Source: Bryobacterales bacterium (GTDB taxonomy: Bacteria; Acidobacteriota; Terriglobia; Bryobacterales; Bryobacteraceae). From it: DNA of 34,826 bases. Positions within the stretch are counted from its first letter, which is position 1; every line of letters starts with the position of its first letter. The position numbers and the translations under genes were made by a program. The DNA lies in NCBI GenBank assembly GCA_016789785.1, contig JAEUQE010000039.1, positions 12,132 through 46,957 on the forward strand, in the 5' to 3' direction. The notes beneath the pieces were generated by a model. The model was not told the DNA's origin. It ran no database searches and saw nothing but the letters and a program-made list of their open reading frames with translations. This document shows, in pieces, positions 7,779 to 15,791 of the stretch.

Positions 7779-8951
7779 TCAGAACTCTCTTACCTGCTGC
7801 AAATAGCCGTCGTAGTTGCGTTTGGTTTCGACCAGCGAATCGCCTCCGAACTTTTCGAGGAAAGCCTGGGCAAGTACGATGGCCACCATCGCTTCGCCGA
7901 TCACTCCGGCCGCGGGCACCACACACACATCGCTCCGCTCATAGGCGGCCGCGGAAGGTTCACGCGTTTCCAGATCCACGGATTCCAGGGGCCGGCGAAG
8001 CGTGGAGATCGGCTTGAGGAAACCGCGAACGAATACGTCCTGCCCGTTCGTCATGCCTCCTTCCAATCCACCTGCCTTGTTGGCGCCGCGGAAGAATCTG
8101 CGCTCGTCCTTGTTGTAGTGAATTGTATCTTGAACTTTTGAGCCGTAGCTGGCGGCCTGTTCCTCCGCGCACCCGACCTCCACACCCTTCACGGCCTGCA
8201 TGGAAACGATCGCCTGCGCCAGTTTGCCGTCGAGCCGCGTGTCCCAGGTGATGTGAGAGCCGAGCCCTGGCGGAAGGCCTCGGGCCACGACCTCGAAGAT
8301 GCCGCCAATCGTGTCGCCGGTGCGGTAGGCGACGTCGACAGCTTCCTTCATGCGCGCTTCCGTTTCGGGATCCACGCAGCCAAGGAGCACTTCGTTCTTT
8401 TCGGATAGCGTCACCAGTTCTTCCCACGCCGCCTGGCGTTCCAGCCGCACGTTGCCGACGGCGATCACATGGCTGAGAATGCGGATTCCGAATTGCGCGA
8501 GCATCGTCTTGGCGAGTGCGCCGACCGCGACACGCGCGGTTGTTTCACGCGCACTGGCACGTTCCAGGATGTAGCGCGCGTCCTGGAAGTTGTACTTGAT
8601 GGCGCCCGCGAGATCGGCGTGGCCGGGGCGTGGACGGGTGACAGGTTTCTTCTTGCCCTCGCCTCCGTCGATGTCCTCCACCGGCAGCGTCTCGGTCCAG
8701 TTTTTCCAATCGTGATTGCGAATGAGGATCGCGATGGGTGAGCCGATGGTTTGGGAGTGGCGCACGCCGGCGACGATCTCGACGGTGTCGGTCTCAATCT
8801 TCATGCGGCCACCACGGCCGTAGCCCTGTTGGCGCCGCCACAGTTCCCGGTTAATGGCCGGAAGAGAGATGGGGATTCCGGCTGGCAGTCCCGTCAAAGT
8901 CGCCACTAAGCACTCGCCGTGGGACTCGCCGGCAGTTTCAAAACGAAGCAT
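7779..8951 (-). CDS. aroC: Chorismate synthase
   Basis: AroC catalyses the last step of the shikimate pathway, EPSP to chorismate, using reduced FMN. The 390-residue protein begins MLRFETAGESHGECLVA, the first family signature with its catalytic histidine. It also contains RPGHADLAG and RASARETTARVAVGAL, both typical of the FMN and substrate site, and a conserved GLEGGMTNGQ later on. It is the first gene of a five-gene minus-strand operon and is 1 nt from def. Upstream lies a 247-bp gap with a TAGAAT hexamer 12 nt before the ATG that could serve as a -10 element with a very short leader. Confidence 0.97.
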   Translation of the reverse strand: MLRFETAGESHGECLVATLTGLPAGIPISLPAINRELWRRQQGYGRGGRMKIETDTVEIVAGVRHSQTIGSPIAILIRNHDWKNWTETLPVEDIDGGEGKKKPVTRPRPGHADLAGAIKYNFQDARYILERASARETTARVAVGALAKTMLAQFGIRILSHVIAVGNVRLERQAAWEELVTLSEKNEVLLGCVDPETEARMKEAVDVAYRTGDTIGGIFEVVARGLPPGLGSHITWDTRLDGKLAQAIVSMQAVKGVEVGCAEEQAASYGSKVQDTIHYNKDERRFFRGANKAGGLEGGMTNGQDVFVRGFLKPISTLRRPLESVDLETREPSAAAYERSDVCVVPAAGVIGEAMVAIVLAQAFLEKFGGDSLVETKRNYDGYLQQVREF

Positions 8952-9198
8952 CGATATCTCTTAATTCTATCAAGCTGGCGGGAAGGAGATAGGAGAAGGC
9001 GGACTGCGGATCACACTGGAGGCTCCGGGGAACGTCTTGGACTGAAGACCGCCGCACGATCAACCACACGAAGACAATCTCGTTGGAATCGGCGTGGGGT
9101 GAGCGGCCTGAGAATCTTGCCATGCGCGTCTCAAGACGTCCACGCGCGCCTCCCAGAACGGCCCTGGCACGATTGCGAGGCGGCATGCACGAGGGTGC
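8952..9198. other. 247-bp intergenic region upstream of aroC with overlapping inverted repeats
   Basis: I find no convincing gene here; a possible 82-codon minus-strand frame lacks family features. Two nested palindromes lie at 9124-9147: GCGCGT/ACGCGC arms at 9124-9129 and 9142-9147, and inside them CGTCTCAAGACG at 9127-9138. These could form alternative hairpins. On the minus strand TAGAAT (8964-8969) is 12 nt before the aroC ATG and could be a -10 box; no good -35 is visible. The region must hold the aroC operon promoter unless transcription reads through from the upstream gene. Confidence 0.4.
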
Positions 9199-10119
9199 CT
9201 AAGCGAAGGCTTCCCGCAGCACCTGCAGACTCTTCGGAACCGCGGTGGATGCAGGCTCATTGCCTTCCATCTCGAGCGACACCCAGCCACGAAAGCCGGT
9301 TTTCCTCAGGATGGCGCCGATGCGCTTGTAGTCGAGATCCAACGTGTACCAGACGCCTCCGCCGTAGTAGGTCTTCGCCTGCACGATGTTGGCGTGCGGG
9401 GCGATCTTTTCGATCTCGGGATAAGGGTCTACGGGAAAGTTGCCGGTATCGAGATTGATGCCAAGCCACGGGGAGTTCACCGCTTTCCAGATCTTGAGCA
9501 GCGTTTCGGTACGCGTGGTGAGACCCCAGTGATTCTCGAGCGCAAGCATCACGCCAGCCTTCTCTGCGGCTGGTAGGCACTTCTCAATTGAGGAGACACA
9601 CCAGGAGAGGGCGTCTTTCTCGGCGTATCCTTCCAGCGGCGGTTCATCGCCCTTCACCTTCATCAGATCGTCGAAAGACTTGATGGTCTTCCAGCGGCCG
9701 GAGTTGAGGCGAACGCAAGGAATGCCCAACTGTGAGGCGAGTCCGATGCATCGCACAGTGTGATCGATGTGCTTCTGGCGCTCGGCGGCATCGGGATGCA
9801 CGAAGTCCTGGTGAATGGAGAGCATGGGCAACGAGAGGCCGTTGCGGAACGCGAGGTGTTTGAGCTTGTTGAGATAGGCTGGGTCTTCACCGTCCATTTG
9901 CCGGTGCAGGATTTCGACGCCTTCAAAACCGAGGCGCGCCGCGTCTTCGATCACTCGTTCAATGGACACCTTCTCCCCACGGAAGTGCCAGTAGGAATAA
10001 GTGGAGACCGCGAGTTTGATGCGTGATGCCGCGGGAGCGGCGTGCAATCGGGACGGCTGCATCATGGGCGTGGAGGCGGCTCCGGCAAGTGCCACAAGGC
10101 TGGTGCGACGAGAGATCAT
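9199..10119 (-). CDS. Tat-exported sugar phosphate isomerase/epimerase-like TIM-barrel protein
   Basis: This 306-residue protein belongs to the xylose isomerase-like TIM barrel family (AP endonuclease 2 superfamily). A twin-arginine signal, [14 protein letters not shown], occupies the first 30 or so residues, so the enzyme is predicted to act outside the cytoplasm. The mature part starts [11 protein letters not shown], and the family's metal-site acids appear in [16 protein letters not shown] and VSLEMEG near strand ends. These enzymes isomerise or epimerise sugars or keto sugars; the substrate cannot be named. The gene follows a terminator hairpin, and TATGAT lies 8 nt before its ATG, so it is probably its own transcription unit. 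Exported members of this family are frequent in Acidobacteriota and Planctomycetota, as I recall. Confidence 0.88.
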   Translation of the reverse strand: MISRRTSLVALAGAASTPMMQPSRLHAAPAASRIKLAVSTYSYWHFRGEKVSIERVIEDAARLGFEGVEILHRQMDGEDPAYLNKLKHLAFRNGLSLPMLSIHQDFVHPDAAERQKHIDHTVRCIGLASQLGIPCVRLNSGRWKTIKSFDDLMKVKGDEPPLEGYAEKDALSWCVSSIEKCLPAAEKAGVMLALENHWGLTTRTETLLKIWKAVNSPWLGINLDTGNFPVDPYPEIEKIAPHANIVQAKTYYGGGVWYTLDLDYKRIGAILRKTGFRGWVSLEMEGNEPASTAVPKSLQVLREAFA

Positions 10120-10127
10120 ATCTTCTC

Positions 10128-10133
10128 ATCATA
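10128..10133 (-). promoter_or_regulatory. Candidate -10 element (TATGAT) 8 nt before an ATG
   Basis: On the minus strand TATGAT matches five of six bases of the sigma-70 -10 consensus and is followed after 8 nt by the ATG of the sugar isomerase-like gene. No -35 match is seen because the expected position falls inside the upstream terminator hairpin. If used, it would give an almost leaderless mRNA. Confidence 0.35.
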
Positions 10134-10138
10134 AAGCG

Positions 10139-10176
10139 GAAAGCCCGCCGGCTCCGAACAAGAGCTGCGGGCTTTC
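10139..10176 (-). terminator. Hairpin terminator after the VWFA-related gene
   Basis: A perfect 10-bp inverted repeat, GAAAGCCCGC (10139-10148) and GCGGGCTTTC (10167-10176), encloses an 18-nt loop that has its own GCTC/GAGC inner pairing. It starts 22 nt beyond the stop of the VWFA-related gene and precedes the next minus-strand gene. The A/T-rich ends of the arms and a following CTTTAT on the minus strand fit a factor-independent terminator, although the T tract is short. Confidence 0.8.
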
Positions 10177-10198
10177 AAAGCAAGAGCGATCTGTCGAA

Positions 10199-11188
10199 TC
10201 AGAATCCAGTGCGCGGACGGTAGCCTGGGCGCACGCGAACGCGAAGCTTCTTTGCCGGATCGGAGACGATTTCGACGCCGATCTTGCGGAAGCCTTCATT
10301 TGGATTCTGCTGCGGATAGTAGGTGATGGTGTACGAGTTGCCGAGCGATTCGCGGATGGACTCGAAAGCCTCTACCTGTTTTTGCCATGTCTTGGCGAAG
10401 TACACCTGCCCACCGGTGCGCGTCGAAAGACGCTTGAACACGTTTGAGGAGACGGGGTCCTTGGAAGCATCGTTTGTCGAGATGACGTAGATGGGGATTC
10501 CTTCGTCTTCAGCGACCGCGCGGACATCGTCGGGGGCAACCATGCTGGCATTGTCAGGACCGTTGGAGAAGACGATGACCACCTTGCGGCCCGGAACCTT
10601 GGCAGCGTCGCGCAGCGTGAGGAGCAGCGCGTTGTAGAGCGCGGCATCATCGCCGACCACAGCTTTCCGCAAGCCGTCAATGGCGTTGCCGTGATCGCGG
10701 ACCAGACTCGACGCGCGAGAGAGATTGCGGCTGAACGTATAGACGGCCACGGAGTCCGCGCGATCGAGTCCGCGGATGAAGTCGGCGATCGCATCGGAAG
10801 CATAGACGAACCCCCGGTACATGTAGTTGCTGGTATCGAACAACACGAATACGTTGGTTCCGACGAAGGCATCCACCGCACCGCCCTTTTCGCGTTCTTC
10901 GGTGGTCACAACGAGCGGCTTCGCAGTGCCGTCATCCGCGATCTGCACGGGAGTCTTGTTCCCTTCGGCAAAGGTGTTCAACCTTTGAACGATGCCGTCC
11001 TCAAGGATGCGGAAATCCGAGGGCTTCAGACCATTAATGTACTTGCCTTTGCTATCAGTGACAGTAAAGGTCAGCACGACCATGTCCACCTTGACACGGA
11101 ACGTGGGGCGGTTCGGATCCTGGGCGTAAAGCCAGGCAGCGCCCGTAAGAATGGACCCGGCCAATCCTAACGACAAGAGCTTGCGCAT
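10199..11188 (-). CDS. Exported VWFA-related domain protein (Acidobacteria type)
   Basis: The 329-residue protein has a signal peptide (MRKLLSLGLAGSILTGAAWLYA) and then the layout of the VWFA-related family that is expanded in Acidobacteriota. A short beta domain (VDMVVLTFTVTDSKGKYI, LKPSDFRILEDG) precedes a von Willebrand factor A domain. The metal-site motif usually written DxSxS reads D118-T-S-N-Y122, so the last serine is replaced by tyrosine and metal binding may be weakened. Ser120 and a downstream Asp are kept. Function is unknown for the family; protein-protein binding outside the cytoplasm is likely. The gene follows the 1110-residue protein by 30 nt with GAGGAGG in the gap, so the two are probably co-expressed. 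It ends in a strong hairpin terminator. Confidence 0.88.
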   Translation of the reverse strand: MRKLLSLGLAGSILTGAAWLYAQDPNRPTFRVKVDMVVLTFTVTDSKGKYINGLKPSDFRILEDGIVQRLNTFAEGNKTPVQIADDGTAKPLVVTTEEREKGGAVDAFVGTNVFVLFDTSNYMYRGFVYASDAIADFIRGLDRADSVAVYTFSRNLSRASSLVRDHGNAIDGLRKAVVGDDAALYNALLLTLRDAAKVPGRKVVIVFSNGPDNASMVAPDDVRAVAEDEGIPIYVISTNDASKDPVSSNVFKRLSTRTGGQVYFAKTWQKQVEAFESIRESLGNSYTITYYPQQNPNEGFRKIGVEIVSDPAKKLRVRVRPGYRPRTGF

Positions 11189-11218
11189 TACCTCACACTC
11201 CTCCTCATGCAGGCGAAA

Positions 11219-14200
11219 CTACTCATTGGTCCGGTTCTCACCGCCGGACTTTTTCGCCATGGTACCAACGTTTCGTAACGAGCGCAGCAGCGCGGGCCAA
11301 TCTTCAAGGTGCGTGGCGAAGATGCCTTCCACGGTTTTTTGGGTCCAATCCGGAATCACGACGTTGAGCTGCGACGGTGGCAGGTTCAATTCATCGGCCA
11401 GCGCCGCATAGTACAACAGATTCGACTCCCAGCTCTCCGCCATAATCCGGCTGGAATAGCCCATCAGGGTTGGAAATGTCCGAAGGTTTAACAGCTCGGG
11501 ATGATAACTGTGGCCAAGGGTCGGCTTTGGAGTGCCGAACGCCCGGGACACACTAGCCTGTGTCACGCCGGCGGACTGCAGTGCGCGAATCGCATCGCCG
11601 TAAGGGCCCTTCTGCGACTCGGCGAGATCGGAGCCGACGAGGTACGCTTCGGAAGGAGTGACGTGTTCGATGGCGTCCTTCAGGCGGCCCGCCACGAGGA
11701 GTTGTTCCACCTTGCGCGCGCGTGCCGGAGGGGCGCGGCGCTCCAGCGATTGGATGACCTGCTCGCGCAGACTCGCATCCATGATGGATTCGGCAAGCAA
11801 CGCCTCTCCGCGGCGATACTGCAAGCCCACATAGCGCAGTTGGGAAGGCTGCACATTCCACCAGCGCGGGACTTTGGCCATGAGGATCATCTGGGGAACC
11901 AGATCGCCCCAGATGAGCGCCTGCTCGCGAGTAGGAATGAGGAAGTTCTGTTCGGCTTCGGCAAGCGCATAGGGCAGATTCGAGAGCGAGCCGACGAGCC
12001 GTCCACCCGCGCTGGAAGGCCAACCGGTGCCAAAGACTTCCGTGGACCGCCACGTTTGATTGGTGCCCTGAAGGCCCAGGAAATCGTGGCTGCGAACGAA
12101 GATCGGATTGGTCTGCAGGATCTGTGCGCCGGGAGGAGCGTAGTGGGCGTAGCTCAAACCAACCAGCGCATCCCGCAGCATGGGAGCAAGCTGTCCGCGG
12201 ACATCCTTGAGCTTTTCGGGGTCGGCACCTGCCTTCTCCACTTGGGAGCGGATGTTGAGCTTGCGTTCGGAGTCAATGTGGCGCTCGGTCCAATAGCCAA
12301 ACGCCAGCGAGTTCTTTTCCACGGTGGACATCGCGGAACGGGGAATCAGGATCTCCGAGATGCGGGCGTTGAGACGATTGATGAGAGCGGTGTTCATCTT
12401 CTCGCCCTTCGCCATTGCTTCCAGATGATCCGCCACGTCGAACAGCAGCTTCAGTGAGGGCAGCCGCTGTGCTTCGTAGATGCGAATCATGTCCTGGACA
12501 AGCTGGCGATGTGCATCGGCATCGGTAGGTTTGCCAGTGCCGGCGAGGAGGTCGAAGAGCCGGTCACTTGGATTGGCGCCAGCGGTTGTTCCGGTTTGCT
12601 TGAGCAGCAGATCCACGCCCGCGCGGGCTGCGTCGAAGAGTTCACGGTTATTGCGAATCTTCACGAACGAACTGAGCAGAGAACTGAGTGTGGCGTCAGC
12701 CTGCGCGGAAGGAATCGACTCCTGGCGCACAAAGATCTGCCACAAGCTGACGAGCGCCTGCGAGGTGCCGGCGACGTCGCTGCGGAGGCCCTGATCTCTC
12801 ACGTCGATGATCGCTTTGGCGGTATCGAGATACTGAAGGATCGTCTTTTCAGAGAGCGCGGGGACTTCGGCGAAGATCGGGTATTGCGCGCCGAAAGAAC
12901 GGAACTCACGCGCGAGACGGTCCGTGGTGACAGGGTCCAGGGGTTTCTCGCGGCGGCGATTCACATCGGTGAGCGCCATGTAGATCTTCAGCGGCTCATT
13001 CTCCACGGCCTTTCGCGACAGCGCGAACAGCGCCTCAATAATGTCGTCCGGCTCCTTCCAACCTTGCGCGGACTTGGTCAGCTTGCCGTCGTATTTGCCA
13101 TGGGGATGATTGACGAAGAGATTCTTCCATGTCTCAATGCCGCCGGGAATATGCGGCTTGCCATTCGGCTCCAGGCGCATGCGAGTGGTGAGCAGCATCA
13201 ATTCGGTGTTGGCGCGAAAGACCGGGCGCGCCGGACCAGGGCTGGTGACACGTCCGCGCAGAGCCGAGTAGAAGCGCTTCATTCGCTCCGGTTCGGTGAG
13301 GTATTCCAACAGCGGCGGGCTGATGCGAGAGAGCGAATCGAAGTAGCTGGCAAGCCATCCATCATCGCGCGCGATCAACTTTTCCACGAACGCGGCGCCT
13401 TGATCGGGCGGTGCACCCGCGAGTTCCGCCCACGTTTGCGCGGCACGCTGCCCGCCCGGGACCGGCACCTTCCCATTGCGGATCTGAATCATCGCACCGA
13501 AGAAGTCGAGCACGTGGGCGAAGGCGCGAATGCGCTGCACGGGAACGGCCTTGCGCAGTTCCTCGGCGGTGACCGTATCGAGCTTTGACAGTCCGAGATA
13601 GAGCCGGCACAAAGAGGGATCGGAAAGGAATGCATCAATGAACTCGCCGGACTGCTTTTCCTTGGCGGTGAGCCAGTAGTCGGGCGTGTAGAGGACGGGG
13701 ACTTTGGTTGGCTTGAAGTCGTAGACGAATGCGCGATTGGTGCGCAGGGCCTGCTCCAGATCCGCGAGTGGGAATCCCGAGTCGATGGTGAGGAATGCTC
13801 GCGACGCGTTGACCGTTTCCAGAACCACTTCCGCGCCACAGCCGCCGCGCATGCGATAGCCAAGGATGCGCAGCAGGTCCGCGGTCTGAGTGGACTCGCA
13901 GGTTTCGATGCGGAGGCTCTTCGTGTCGCCGGCGAGTTTGGTGAGTTCGCGGGCTTGGGAAAGATACTTCACCACGAGCTTCAAGTACTCGGTTTGATCG
14001 AGCGCTTCACTGGAGCTAGCAGCCTGATACCCGTTGGTGACGACATTGCGTGCGAGCGCGGTGAGCAACTCTTCCGGAGCGAGGTCGGGGGAAAGCGCGG
14101 CCATGCGGGCGAAGGATCGCAGTGGCCCGGGGATCTCGATGATCGACGTCTGCGGGCCGACGGGGGTGTTTGGCGCCGGTAGAGAGAGTCCGGTTCCGCC

Positions 14201-14551
14201 TGCGCTTTTGTAAGCTTCCAGGTGGCGGCTCGCGGAAGCGGCATCGTCCTTGAGCAGGTCGAGCGCGATCAGGCGCCTTGCGATGGCAGCCTTCCCTGAG
14301 TTGTCAGAAGCAGCGGCGAGTGCCTTTTCGTAGGCCGATCGAGCCTCGGGATCGGAGTTTCGATCGAGGAACTCGGCCCATGCGAGCAAGGTTTCAGCGT
14401 CGTTCGGGCGCTCCTGGAGTGCCCGCTGAAGCGATGCCCTGGCTTCGGAGCGTTCGCCCTTAGCCTCGAGTTGCAGGATCTGATCGGCGGTTCTCCGCTG
14501 GCCAAAGGACAAGCAAGAGAACACAAGAACTACAAACAGCCCTTTCCTCAT
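11219..14551 (-). CDS. Large exported protein with N-terminal TPR-like repeats, function unknown
   Basis: I recognise no catalytic family in this 1110-residue protein. The first 17 or so residues (MRKGLFVVLVFSCLSFG) are a signal peptide. Residues about 20-115 resemble tetratricopeptide repeats: ADQILQLEAKGERSEARASL, then ERPNDAETLLAWAEFLDRN and SAYEKALAAASD. The rest is rich in alpha-helical segments with scattered aromatic residues, without evident membrane spans, suggesting a long helical scaffold in the periplasm or on the outer surface. It is the first gene of a two-gene unit with the VWFA-related protein (30 nt apart), so the pair may form a complex; this is inference from position. A sigma-70-like promoter is visible 60 nt upstream. 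Two long opposite-strand frames inside it (11501-12457, 12509-13588) are composition artefacts. Confidence 0.85.
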   Translation of the reverse strand: MRKGLFVVLVFSCLSFGQRRTADQILQLEAKGERSEARASLQRALQERPNDAETLLAWAEFLDRNSDPEARSAYEKALAAASDNSGKAAIARRLIALDLLKDDAASASRHLEAYKSAGGTGLSLPAPNTPVGPQTSIIEIPGPLRSFARMAALSPDLAPEELLTALARNVVTNGYQAASSSEALDQTEYLKLVVKYLSQARELTKLAGDTKSLRIETCESTQTADLLRILGYRMRGGCGAEVVLETVNASRAFLTIDSGFPLADLEQALRTNRAFVYDFKPTKVPVLYTPDYWLTAKEKQSGEFIDAFLSDPSLCRLYLGLSKLDTVTAEELRKAVPVQRIRAFAHVLDFFGAMIQIRNGKVPVPGGQRAAQTWAELAGAPPDQGAAFVEKLIARDDGWLASYFDSLSRISPPLLEYLTEPERMKRFYSALRGRVTSPGPARPVFRANTELMLLTTRMRLEPNGKPHIPGGIETWKNLFVNHPHGKYDGKLTKSAQGWKEPDDIIEALFALSRKAVENEPLKIYMALTDVNRRREKPLDPVTTDRLAREFRSFGAQYPIFAEVPALSEKTILQYLDTAKAIIDVRDQGLRSDVAGTSQALVSLWQIFVRQESIPSAQADATLSSLLSSFVKIRNNRELFDAARAGVDLLLKQTGTTAGANPSDRLFDLLAGTGKPTDADAHRQLVQDMIRIYEAQRLPSLKLLFDVADHLEAMAKGEKMNTALINRLNARISEILIPRSAMSTVEKNSLAFGYWTERHIDSERKLNIRSQVEKAGADPEKLKDVRGQLAPMLRDALVGLSYAHYAPPGAQILQTNPIFVRSHDFLGLQGTNQTWRSTEVFGTGWPSSAGGRLVGSLSNLPYALAEAEQNFLIPTREQALIWGDLVPQMILMAKVPRWWNVQPSQLRYVGLQYRRGEALLAESIMDASLREQVIQSLERRAPPARARKVEQLLVAGRLKDAIEHVTPSEAYLVGSDLAESQKGPYGDAIRALQSAGVTQASVSRAFGTPKPTLGHSYHPELLNLRTFPTLMGYSSRIMAESWESNLLYYAALADELNLPPSQLNVVIPDWTQKTVEGIFATHLEDWPALLRSLRNVGTMAKKSGGENRTNE

Positions 14552-14611
14552 TTACAGCGACCTCGTTGGTTTCTTACTCTAGCATTTTCCACAGCGACCG
14601 TTGGTCATCGT

Positions 14612-14640
14612 ATTCTACGGCAAGCCGGACTAGCGAGCAA
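14612..14640 (-). promoter_or_regulatory. Sigma-70-like promoter for the TPR/VWFA unit
   Basis: On the minus strand TTGCTC (14635-14640) is followed by a 17-bp spacer and TAGAAT (14612-14617). This gives a start of transcription near 14605 and a leader of about 54 nt to the ATG at 14551. The spacing is ideal; the -35 matches TTGACA at four positions and the -10 matches TATAAT at five. Confidence 0.55.
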
Positions 14641-14674
14641 TCGAAATCGGCGAAACACCGAAAACGGACTGCGC

Positions 14675-14680
14675 TAGAAT
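14675..14680 (+). promoter_or_regulatory. Candidate -10 element (TAGAAT) directly before the Gfo/Idh/MocA start
   Basis: TAGAAT ends 2 nt before ATG 14683 and 8 nt before ATG 14689. A poor -35 (GAAACA, 14652-14657) is 17 bp upstream. No Shine-Dalgarno precedes either ATG. If this box is used, transcription would begin at about 14687-14689, favouring a leaderless message read from ATG 14689. Confidence 0.35.
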
Positions 14681-14682
14681 CC

Positions 14683-15756
14683 ATGACGATGAGAGCCTTC
14701 TTATTCACAGTACTCTTCCTCCTGGCGGGAGTGAACGCCTTCAGCGAGACCATCGCGGTGATTGGCCTGCGCCATTCGCACGTATGGGGACATATCGGCA
14801 AGATGATCAAGGGCGAGCCCGCGAAACTGGTGGGCGTGGTGGAGCGGGAGCCCGAGTTGATCGCCGAGGCACGGAAGCGCGGCGTCGCGGCGAACCTGTT
14901 TTTTCAGGATGCCAAGACCATGCTCGATCAGGCGAAGCCCGATATCGTTTGGGCTTTTGTGGAGAACAACCGGCATCTGGAAGTGGTGGAACTCTGCGCG
15001 CCACGCAAGATTCACGTGATGTTTGAGAAGCCACTGGCCGCGACTCTGCGTGAGGCGCGGGAGATTCGCAGGCTTGCGCTGCGGCACGGAATCTATGTGT
15101 TGACGAACTATCAGATGGCATGGTGGGCCTCGCAGTACACGGCGAAGAAGACGGCCGACAGCGGCGCTCTTGGCAAGCTGTGGCGTGTCCGCGGAATTGT
15201 GGGACATGGGGGACCGGGCAGTGGAACGGGGTTGAACAAATATTTCTTTGACTGGCTGACGGATCCGGTGCAGAACGGCGCTGGATCACTGATGGACTTC
15301 GGCTGCTACAACGCGCTGTGGAGCCTGTGGTACTTGGGCAAGCCGCAGAGCATCTTCGCGCACACCAATCAACTGCGCCCGTCGGAGTTTCCGAAGGTGG
15401 AGGACAACTCGACGTTCCTGCTTTCATACAAAGATGGTGTTGGGTTGTTTGAGGGGAGTTGGGATTTGCCGCGGAGTTTTCAGGACCTGGAGATCTTCGG
15501 CCGCACGGGCAGCTTGCATGTGGTGAATGGCAAGGTGGAAATGCGGCAGGGACGTCAGGCGGCGACCGAGATTACCATTGAGCCGCTTCCGCCGGAGCGT
15601 TCGGAGCCGATCGCGTACATGATTCATTGCATTCGCACCAAGCACGCGCCGGAGGGGTTGGTGGGCATCGACATCAACGTGGATGTCGTCGAGATCATTG
15701 AAGCGGCGAAACGCAGTTTGAAGGAAGGGAAAGCGGTGAAGCTGCCGCTGTCGTAG
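14683..15756 (+). CDS. Exported Gfo/Idh/MocA-family oxidoreductase
   Basis: From ATG 14683 the product is 357 residues. A signal peptide (MRAFLFTVLFLLAGVNAFS) leads directly into the Rossmann domain, ETIAVIGLRHSHVWG, with the family EKP motif later (VMFEKPLAATLREA). A C-terminal beta-sheet domain completes the fold. Members oxidise or reduce sugars, inositols and related compounds with NAD(P). The glycine-rich loop is unusual (GLRHSH rather than GxGxxG), so cofactor binding should not be assumed. An earlier in-frame ATG at 14566 would add 39 residues that do not look like protein and would bury the signal peptide, so it is not used. ATG 14689 is an equally good start. The next gene, an enolase-superfamily enzyme, follows closely and suggests a shared catabolic role. 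Confidence 0.87.
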   Translation: MTMRAFLFTVLFLLAGVNAFSETIAVIGLRHSHVWGHIGKMIKGEPAKLVGVVEREPELIAEARKRGVAANLFFQDAKTMLDQAKPDIVWAFVENNRHLEVVELCAPRKIHVMFEKPLAATLREAREIRRLALRHGIYVLTNYQMAWWASQYTAKKTADSGALGKLWRVRGIVGHGGPGSGTGLNKYFFDWLTDPVQNGAGSLMDFGCYNALWSLWYLGKPQSIFAHTNQLRPSEFPKVEDNSTFLLSYKDGVGLFEGSWDLPRSFQDLEIFGRTGSLHVVNGKVEMRQGRQAATEITIEPLPPERSEPIAYMIHCIRTKHAPEGLVGIDINVDVVEIIEAAKRSLKEGKAVKLPLS

Positions 15757-15791
15757 GGATGCGGCAGTCAATCGTTGTAATCAGACGGCAT

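Noticed and set aside
6896..8017. 373-codon plus-strand frame
   Set aside because: It is antisense to fmt, def and aroC, all with complete catalytic motifs.
8938..9186. 82-codon minus-strand frame in the aroC upstream gap
   Set aside because: It overlaps the aroC start, has no ribosome site I can support and no coherent protein character.
11501..13588. Two long plus-strand frames of 318 and 359 codons
   Set aside because: Both are antisense to the 1110-residue exported protein, which has a signal peptide, TPR-like start and a promoter. The frames have no recognisable domain.
14566..14682. 39-residue N-terminal extension of the Gfo/Idh/MocA protein
   Set aside because: The extension is Ser/Arg-rich and would place the hydrophobic signal peptide internally. 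The region also holds the divergent promoter.
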